Origin: Fidelibacterota bacterium 46_43
GTDB taxonomy: Bacteria; Fidelibacterota; Fidelibacteria; Fidelibacterales; Fidelibacteraceae
NCBI GenBank assembly: GCA_001509335.1
Contig: LGGY01000033.1
Location: 1-6,636, forward strand
DNA: 6,636 nucleotides
Direction of reading: 5' to 3'
Positions within the stretch are counted from its first letter, which is position 1, and each line of letters opens with the position of its first letter. Position numbers and translations under genes: made by a program. Below the pieces are notes generated by a model. It was not told where the DNA came from, ran no database searches, and saw only the letters and a list, made by a program, of their open reading frames with translations. Below are positions 1 through 4,895 of this stretch, piece by piece.

Positions 1-888
1 AATTTTTTTGAAAATAACCCCCTCCACCTTTATGGTATGGCTTACCATGAAGCCCTTTCACAGGATTGGCGCAACCTTCCTGAACTCGATAACGGACTGG
101 CTTATCTGTTTTTAAAGCAGGATTACCACACCCGGTATCTGGCAGAAGGATACCGTTTCGGAGGTGTTCTGAGACTTTTCAATCACCTCCGGTTGAAAGG
201 GGAATATGTCTATCAAAATGAAGACACTCTGACGATTCATCACCACAATAACATTTCTGTAAATCCTGCCATGAGCCGGGTGGATCCGGGAAGAAACACC
301 GGATACCGTTTTTCGGCTACCCTTGCCTTGGGAAATGACGGAATGTCTCTCCCCGGAGCGCTTCAGTTGGATCTCCTTTACGAAACCTATGCCACATCCA
401 TGGGTGGATCCTGGGATTTTGATAGAATTTATCTCTCCGGCCAGTACATCGGAACCATTGGCGGGGCCATCCAGTACCGGAACCGGATTGCCGTTGCTTC
501 TCTGAGGGATGATCAAGAGGGGATTCAAACCCATCCCAACCATTATGAATATACGCTTGGAGGTATAGGGACACTTCGGGGAATCTCTTACAAATCCTTG
601 CAGGGACAGCGCATGTTCCTGATGAACCAGGAACTGGGAGCAGGATTCGATAATGATCTGTGGTTTTTTGGTTTTATCGATGTCGGTATGGCAGATCATA
701 TCATTTCAGGCGGATCTCTTAAAGACCAGCTGACAGATTTTAACAGAGATCAGTGGGTTAGCACCATCGGGCTGGGTATAGAAACCGGCTCAACCCGGGA
801 ATTTGGAATCCGTTTTGATATCGCCAAAGATATGAGTACAAGCAAGGCACCCTGGATTAGCTATTTCAGGCTTTCCAGGGCTTTCTGA
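1..888 (+). CDS. Omp85/BamA-like outer-membrane barrel protein, C-terminal part (5' end outside window)
   Basis: The reading frame is open from base 1, so the gene starts before the window; 295 residues are visible. The ATG at 37 is probably internal, because no ribosome site precedes it. The sequence alternates hydrophobic and polar residues with many Tyr, Phe and Gly, as in amphipathic beta strands. At visible residues 186-194 there is a GGIGTLRGI stretch. It resembles the conserved (L/V)RG(Y/F) motif of the inward-folded loop in Omp85 and TpsB transporters, and is followed by a strand with MNQEL, like the NxEL segment of the family. The protein ends in RLSRAF, and a terminal Phe is typical of the beta-signal read by the BAM machinery. 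The family inserts or exports proteins at the outer membrane. The POTRA or other N-terminal domains that would separate BamA, TamA and related proteins are not visible, so the exact role is unknown. Confidence 0.72.
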   Translation, partial: NFFENNPLHLYGMAYHEALSQDWRNLPELDNGLAYLFLKQDYHTRYLAEGYRFGGVLRLFNHLRLKGEYVYQNEDTLTIHHHNNISVNPAMSRVDPGRNTGYRFSATLALGNDGMSLPGALQLDLLYETYATSMGGSWDFDRIYLSGQYIGTIGGAIQYRNRIAVASLRDDQEGIQTHPNHYEYTLGGIGTLRGISYKSLQGQRMFLMNQELGAGFDNDLWFFGFIDVGMADHIISGGSLKDQLTDFNRDQWVSTIGLGIETGSTREFGIRFDIAKDMSTSKAPWISYFRLSRAF

Positions 889-913
889 TTAAAAGGCACT
901 ATGCATAGTTGAA

Positions 914-950
914 GCGAGGGATCATACAACGATTCCTCGTGTTTACTTTT
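914..950 (+). terminator. Candidate rho-independent terminator after the barrel gene
   Basis: Bases 914-923 can pair with 931-940. This gives a 10-base-pair stem (two G-U pairs as RNA) around a 7-base loop, followed at once by a T-rich stretch, GTTTACTTTT. It lies 25 bases after the barrel gene stop. Its T-rich tail overlaps the 3' end of the convergent lipoprotein gene. On the minus strand no T-run follows the stem directly, so it should work mainly for plus-strand transcription. A perfect 12-base palindrome, ACTATGCATAGT, sits just before it at 898-909. Confidence 0.6.
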
Positions 951-1659
951 CCCGTGAAAGATACAGGGAATGATTTAAATAATCGGGATCCTCTCCATAA
1001 ATAAACACAACACTTCCCCGCTTAATCTTCCGGATAATCGGTTTTACCACATCCAGGGGAAAGGCAGGGCACCCCCAGCTTCTGCCGAGTCTTCCTTCTT
1101 TTTCAATAAATTCCGGGCTCACATAATCGGCTCCATGAATCACGATATACCGCGCCCGGGCACTGTCATTAAATCCCTTTTCAAGCCCGTCCAGCCGCAA
1201 AGACCGTCCGTTTTTGCCGCGATATGTTTCCCCCGTCAGATAAAATCCCAGAGAGCTCTTTCGGCTTCCTTCCGTATTTGAAAAGTGTTCTGCCATATTT
1301 TCACCGGTGTTCACACCGTGAGAAACCCAGGTGTTGAACAAGATCTCACCGGCTTCCATGTCAATCACTGTGGCACGCTTTTCAGTTGATGGCAGGGAAA
1401 AATCAATAATCGTCAGCATGTCTTTATCCCGGGGAATGTGATCATACCCATGAACTGCTTTGATAAAGACCTCAGGTGATACAGGTACAGGCTGGTCAAA
1501 TGAATGGTATAAAGTCATAATCTCCGCCTTCCGCTCCGCACTCAACGGTGGAACAGGCGTTGTTCGAATCGCTTCATCCGATACCTGATAGCGAAATACA
1601 GCACATCCACCCAATAAAGAAACTGTCAAGACAATTCCCAACATCTTGATTTGATTCAT
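943..1659 (-). CDS. Lipoprotein with YkuD_2-type murein L,D-transpeptidase domain
   Basis: This is a 238-residue protein. The N-terminus has a short Lys-containing start, a hydrophobic stretch and a lipobox LLGGC with Cys19, so it should be lipid-anchored. Residue 20 is Ala rather than Asp, which under the E. coli Lol rule would favour the outer membrane. The catalytic domain spans roughly residues 75-225. Its signature is VIHGADYVS (His175, Gly176) and, 19 residues after His175, GRSWGCPAFP, with Ser194 and the probable nucleophile Cys197. This matches the family annotated as murein L,D-transpeptidase catalytic domain (YkuD_2), related to the classical YkuD HG...S-x-GC motif. The family is thought to act on peptidoglycan stem peptides in the periplasm; the true substrate here is unproven. 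The ATG at 1659 is supported by an AAGGA ribosome site six bases upstream. It is convergent with the barrel gene and divergent from the SppA-like gene. Confidence 0.87.
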   Translation of the reverse strand: MNQIKMLGIVLTVSLLGGCAVFRYQVSDEAIRTTPVPPLSAERKAEIMTLYHSFDQPVPVSPEVFIKAVHGYDHIPRDKDMLTIIDFSLPSTEKRATVIDMEAGEILFNTWVSHGVNTGENMAEHFSNTEGSRKSSLGFYLTGETYRGKNGRSLRLDGLEKGFNDSARARYIVIHGADYVSPEFIEKEGRLGRSWGCPAFPLDVVKPIIRKIKRGSVVFIYGEDPDYLNHSLYLSREK

Positions 1660-1665
1660 TGTTTA

Positions 1666-1670
1666 TCCTT
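1666..1670 (-). promoter_or_regulatory. Shine-Dalgarno site of the L,D-transpeptidase-like gene
   Basis: Read on the minus strand this is AAGGA, with a six-base spacer (TAAACA) before the ATG at 1659. It fixes that start. Confidence 0.7.
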
Positions 1671-1714
1671 TTTCTTATTTCTGGTCATCATTACTCAATC
1701 TGGAAATCCGGCTT

Positions 1715-1746
1715 CAAAAATAGTAAAGCCTTCTCCTCTTTCCAAA
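1715..1746 (-). promoter_or_regulatory. Candidate promoter of Bacteroidota type for the lipoprotein gene
   Basis: On the minus strand TTTG (1746-1743) is followed after exactly 20 bases by TATTTTTG (1722-1715). This is a full match to the TTTG-N19-21-TAnnTTTG consensus of the main sigma factor in Bacteroidota. It would place the transcript start about 50 bases before the ATG at 1659. A classical sigma-70 reading (TTGGAA / TACTAT) has only a 14-base spacer and fits worse. Confidence 0.5.
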
Positions 1747-1805
1747 AATTTTCCGCATTCCCTCACATGTACCGTCAGGATACATAAAAAATCTCTATAA
1801 AAAGG

Positions 1806-1837
1806 TTTCATCACACTCTGATTTTCGTTTAGATTTT
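1806..1837 (+). promoter_or_regulatory. Weak candidate promoter for the sppA-like/elbB operon
   Basis: TTTC (1806-1809) and TAGATTTT (1830-1837) have the same 20-base spacing as the minus-strand candidate. Each box differs by one base from the TTTG and TAnnTTTG consensus. An alternative sigma-70 -10 box, TATAAA, lies at 1837-1842 but has no convincing -35 box. A short inverted repeat, GTTTA-N7-TAAAC (1827-1843), overlaps the -10 area and could be an operator or chance. The rest of the 1660-1870 gap shows no other gene or RNA. Confidence 0.3.
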
Positions 1838-1853
1838 ATAAACTAATTAACTG

Positions 1854-1865
1854 AAGGATATGGAG
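1854..1865 (+). promoter_or_regulatory. Two adjacent ribosome-site elements that leave the SppA start ambiguous
   Basis: AAGGA at 1854-1858 sits six bases before a GTG at 1865. GGAG at 1862-1865 sits five bases before an ATG at 1871 in the same frame. The ATG is preferred because of the codon and because MKRL... is a clean signal-peptide start. The GTG would add only two residues. Confidence 0.5.
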
Positions 1866-1870
1866 TGAAT

Positions 1871-4216
1871 ATGAAACGTCTCATAATATGTATTTTGATG
1901 ATTCCTGCTCTTGTATGGGCTCAATTTCCCCGTCTGAACAATCCGGCAATGGGTGAATCCTTTCTCCAGTATCGGGGTGTCAATCCTGCTGTTTCGGGTC
2001 TTTCCAGGGGATCTGAACTGCATCTCTTTTTTCAGCAGGCTCCGGGGAATGATTACTACGGAGGTGCCGGATTGTCTCTGGAAAGATTTTCTATTGCCGG
2101 ACGATACGACAGCTCACTTACCTGGAATTACGGATTTGGGATTCCCCTGTTCAGGCATGTGTGGTTTGGCGCCGACTATTCCACTGCGGATGAAAGTCTT
2201 TCCGCCGGTTTGTTGTTTCGTCCCTTCCCATACCTCTCCCTGGGAGCCGTTCTACACAACATGGCGGAACCGGATCACCTCACGGCAGGTTTGGCGGTAC
2301 GTCCTTTTAATAACCGGTTGACTTTCGGATATTCCTACCTGACAAGCGTGGATGAACATTTCAGGTTTCGGGACCATCACGCCGTATATACTGCCAATAT
2401 GGAGGTCCGGGATGGCTTACTTGTCGGACTCTCTTACGATGATTATCTCAAAACAGCTCAGGTTTCCATGGGCATCACATTCACACACCAATCACTGACC
2501 TTTTGGAAAGATAAAGAACGGACCACATTATCTGCCGCTTTTCATACACGATACCTCCGGAAGATCACCAACGCCACACCTGTCGTCTATTTACGTTTAA
2601 AGGGAACTTATGTCCGGGAAATGGTCCCGGGTATGGTGAACACTACGGATATGAATGATCTTTTGGCTGCACTTCGGGCATTTCAAAAAGACGCTTCTGT
2701 TGAATGTCTTTTTATGGATATCCGGTCTTTTTCTATGGGACTTTCGGAGCTTATGGAGCTACAGCATACCCTGGTGGATTTGCGGGATTCAGGAAAACGC
2801 ATCTATGCTTACAGTACCAATGGAAATCTGGCGACCTGGTATCTGTCTGCTGCGGCAGAAAAACAGATGGCATATCCCCTGGGGGAATACCGGATTCAGG
2901 GATTGTCATCAAGCAGTTTGTATATGCGTGAGATGCTTGATTCCCTGGGAATTGCCGTAGAAATTCAGCGTATCGGAAAATACAAATCCGGACCGGAGCC
3001 GTTACTCATGACCGGCATGTCCGAATCCGGCAAAGAAGCGTTGAAAGAATATCTTTCTAACATCATGGATGAAATTATCACGGGCATTGCCCGTGGGAGC
3101 AGGCAGAGTTATGAAACGGTGGATTCTTTGATCCGGAACGGGCCATATCTTGCTCAGGAAGCCCGGGATTTGAATCTTATTCAAAAACTCGCGTACCCTG
3201 ATGAAATCAAAGAGCTCATTGCGGGTTATGAAGATGTAAAGATGATTGAATACAAGAGTCTGTGGGCATACAGCCCGACTCGGAGCTGGCCTTATGACTG
3301 GGAACCGGACAGGACATTCTCACCGGTGGCTGTTATCTATGCCAGTGGAACCATTCTGGAAGGCAGGAGCCGTTATTCGCCCTTTACAGGTGAGCTCACC
3401 ATGGGGGATCAAACCATCCTCGACCGTCTGAAAACCGCCCGGAAAGATCCAAGGGTAAAAGCCATTGTCTTTAGGGTGGATTCTCCCGGTGGAAGTATCC
3501 TGGCCAGTGATAAAATTCACCAGGAAATCTCCCGCATAATGAATCCTTCGGACAAAAAGAAAGCCAAGCCTTTTATAGTTTCCATGGGGACTCTGGCGGC
3601 GTCGGGTGGTTATTATATTTCGGCTTCTGCCGATAAAATTTTTGCAGAACCCAATACCCTGACGGGTTCTATCGGGATTTATGGCGGTTCTTTGACATTT
3701 GAGAAATTTCTTCGGGAAAAACTCCGTATCCATCCCGATTCACTTCAATTCTATCCCAACAGTCAATTTGGAAATCCCCTGTTTTCCATGTCCGACGCAG
3801 AGCGAAACTGGCAATTCAAAACACTGAAAAGCGGATATGACCGTTTTGTAAACCTTGTGTCGGACGGAAGAAATATGAGTTATGACCAGGTGGATAGCGT
3901 CGGACAAGGCAGAATCTGGACAGGACAGGATGCCATATCGCTGGGATTGGTTGATACCCTGGGGACACTGACAGATGCCATCCACTATGCGGCATCCCTT
4001 GCCCACGTAAATCCACGATACACCAACACAGATCCATATCCGGGTAAAGGATACGGCATGCAAAACATATCTCTTGGGGATAAAATCCTGGTTAAAACCC
4101 TGGGAAAATATCCGGCATTGCAAAAAGCCGGCGCAGAGGTGGAATGGGAACTGCTCTGGAAAGAGAACGACATGATGATTATATTACCCTGGAGAGCACC
4201 AAGGATTGAATTTTGA
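1871..4216 (+). CDS. sppA: SppA-family S49 signal-peptide peptidase with an extra PorV-like beta-rich N-terminal domain
   Basis: From the ATG at 1871 the protein is 781 residues, longer than E. coli SppA (about 618). Residues 1-17 form a signal peptide ending VWA before Gln18. Residues of about 18-230 are rich in Gly and aromatic residues with alternating strands, and contain NPAMG and VNPAVSGL motifs recalling PorV/FadL-like barrels. Two tandem S49 domains follow, at about 235-455 and 483-705. The first carries IGKYKSGPEP with Lys372, equivalent to the general-base Lys209 of E. coli SppA. The second carries VDSPGG and TLAASGGYY with Ser578, equivalent to nucleophile Ser409. Both catalytic residues are therefore present. 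The family cleaves leftover signal peptides and other membrane-associated peptides. Here a cleavable signal replaces the usual membrane anchor, so a periplasmic or outer-membrane location is inferred. It probably shares a transcript with elbB, 15 bases downstream. Confidence 0.88.
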   Translation: MKRLIICILMIPALVWAQFPRLNNPAMGESFLQYRGVNPAVSGLSRGSELHLFFQQAPGNDYYGGAGLSLERFSIAGRYDSSLTWNYGFGIPLFRHVWFGADYSTADESLSAGLLFRPFPYLSLGAVLHNMAEPDHLTAGLAVRPFNNRLTFGYSYLTSVDEHFRFRDHHAVYTANMEVRDGLLVGLSYDDYLKTAQVSMGITFTHQSLTFWKDKERTTLSAAFHTRYLRKITNATPVVYLRLKGTYVREMVPGMVNTTDMNDLLAALRAFQKDASVECLFMDIRSFSMGLSELMELQHTLVDLRDSGKRIYAYSTNGNLATWYLSAAAEKQMAYPLGEYRIQGLSSSSLYMREMLDSLGIAVEIQRIGKYKSGPEPLLMTGMSESGKEALKEYLSNIMDEIITGIARGSRQSYETVDSLIRNGPYLAQEARDLNLIQKLAYPDEIKELIAGYEDVKMIEYKSLWAYSPTRSWPYDWEPDRTFSPVAVIYASGTILEGRSRYSPFTGELTMGDQTILDRLKTARKDPRVKAIVFRVDSPGGSILASDKIHQEISRIMNPSDKKKAKPFIVSMGTLAASGGYYISASADKIFAEPNTLTGSIGIYGGSLTFEKFLREKLRIHPDSLQFYPNSQFGNPLFSMSDAERNWQFKTLKSGYDRFVNLVSDGRNMSYDQVDSVGQGRIWTGQDAISLGLVDTLGTLTDAIHYAASLAHVNPRYTNTDPYPGKGYGMQNISLGDKILVKTLGKYPALQKAGAEVEWELLWKENDMMIILPWRAPRIEF

Positions 4217-4218
4217 AG

Positions 4219-4228
4219 AGGAGGTGAT
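4219..4228 (+). promoter_or_regulatory. Unusually strong Shine-Dalgarno site before elbB
   Basis: AGGAGGTGAT is a ten-base perfect complement to the usual 3' end of 16S rRNA, and GG ends seven bases before the ATG at 4232. It fills most of the 15-base gap after the SppA stop, so elbB can be initiated independently within a shared message. Confidence 0.85.
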
Positions 4229-4231
4229 ACA

Positions 4232-4894
4232 ATGGCAACAGTTGGCGTCATTTTATCCGGTTGTGGAATATTCGACGGGTCAGAAATCCATGAGTCGGTC
4301 CTGACCCTGCTGGCTTTGGACAAGGCCGGAGCCTCTGCCCGAATTTTTGCCCCGTCCGGTCCGCAAAAGCATGTGGTGGACCATGTCAGAAACAAAGTGG
4401 TCAAGGGTGAAGAGCGGGATATCCTGGAAGAATCAGCACGAATTGCCAGAGGCAAAATTGAGGATATCAGCCGGGCTGATCTGAGCAGGCTGGATGCCCT
4501 GATTTTTCCCGGGGGTTCCGGCGTTGTAAAAAATCTCAGTAATTTTTCCGATCAGGGGCCGGAATGCAGCCTGGTGCCAAAAGTGGAGCGCCTGATTATT
4601 GATGCCCTAGAGCAGAAAAAAGTCCTCGGATTTATGTGTCTGGCTCCTCTTTTGGCGGCAAAAGCCGGTGTGAAGGCCGGACGTAAACCGTTGGTCACGC
4701 TGGGCAATGATCCGGACATGGCAAAGGCTGTGGAAGCCATGGGTGCCAAACATAAAAACTGTCCGGCCGATGACGTTGTAATTGATACACAAAATCAGAT
4801 CGTTTCTACACCGGCTTATATGCTTGCACGCTCTATTTCTGAAGCAGAAACGGGTATCACGAAACTGGTCCGGTCGGTCTTATCCATGATCTGA
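4232..4894 (+). CDS. elbB: ElbB, DJ-1/PfpI-superfamily glyoxalase-like protein
   Basis: This is a 220-residue cytosolic protein with no signal peptide, and a full-length match to the ElbB family (about 217 residues in E. coli). The N-terminal VGVILSGCGIFDGSEIHES, the middle PGGSGVVKNLSNF (residues 93-105), LGFMCLAP (132-139) and STPAYMLA near residue 195 closely follow E. coli ElbB. Cys136 in GFMC is the nucleophile-elbow cysteine of the DJ-1/PfpI fold, and Glu18 or Glu21 near the N-terminus would be its acidic partner. E. coli ElbB was named for raising lycopene yield and has been reported to have glyoxalase-type activity. Its physiological role is poorly defined, so no pathway is assigned here. 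It lies 15 bases after the SppA-like gene on the same strand, suggesting co-transcription, and its stop is one base from the stop of the convergent lamin-tail gene. Confidence 0.93.
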   Translation: MATVGVILSGCGIFDGSEIHESVLTLLALDKAGASARIFAPSGPQKHVVDHVRNKVVKGEERDILEESARIARGKIEDISRADLSRLDALIFPGGSGVVKNLSNFSDQGPECSLVPKVERLIIDALEQKKVLGFMCLAPLLAAKAGVKAGRKPLVTLGNDPDMAKAVEAMGAKHKNCPADDVVIDTQNQIVSTPAYMLARSISEAETGITKLVRSVLSMI

Positions 4895-4895
4895 A

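Noticed and set aside
37..39. ATG as the start of the barrel gene
   Set aside because: The frame is open to base 1, there is no ribosome site before the ATG, and no signal peptide follows, although an outer-membrane protein needs one.
112..699. A 195-codon open frame on the minus strand inside the barrel gene
   Set aside because: It overlaps a clear outer-membrane protein frame, lacks a ribosome site and has no recognisable protein features. It is a shadow of the plus-strand gene.
898..909. Perfect 12-base palindrome ACTATGCATAGT as a regulator or recombination site
   Set aside because: It occurs once between two convergent gene ends, where an operator is unlikely, and a palindrome of this size can arise by chance. 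It is noted only alongside the terminator.
1660..1870. A small RNA or riboswitch in the divergent gap
   Set aside because: The gap is AT-rich with no extended stem structure. The only inverted repeat is five bases long, and the space is accounted for by two promoters and leaders.
3985..4455. A 156-codon minus-strand frame spanning the SppA/ElbB junction
   Set aside because: It lies opposite two well-supported genes, including the strong elbB ribosome site, and its translation has no domain-like pattern.
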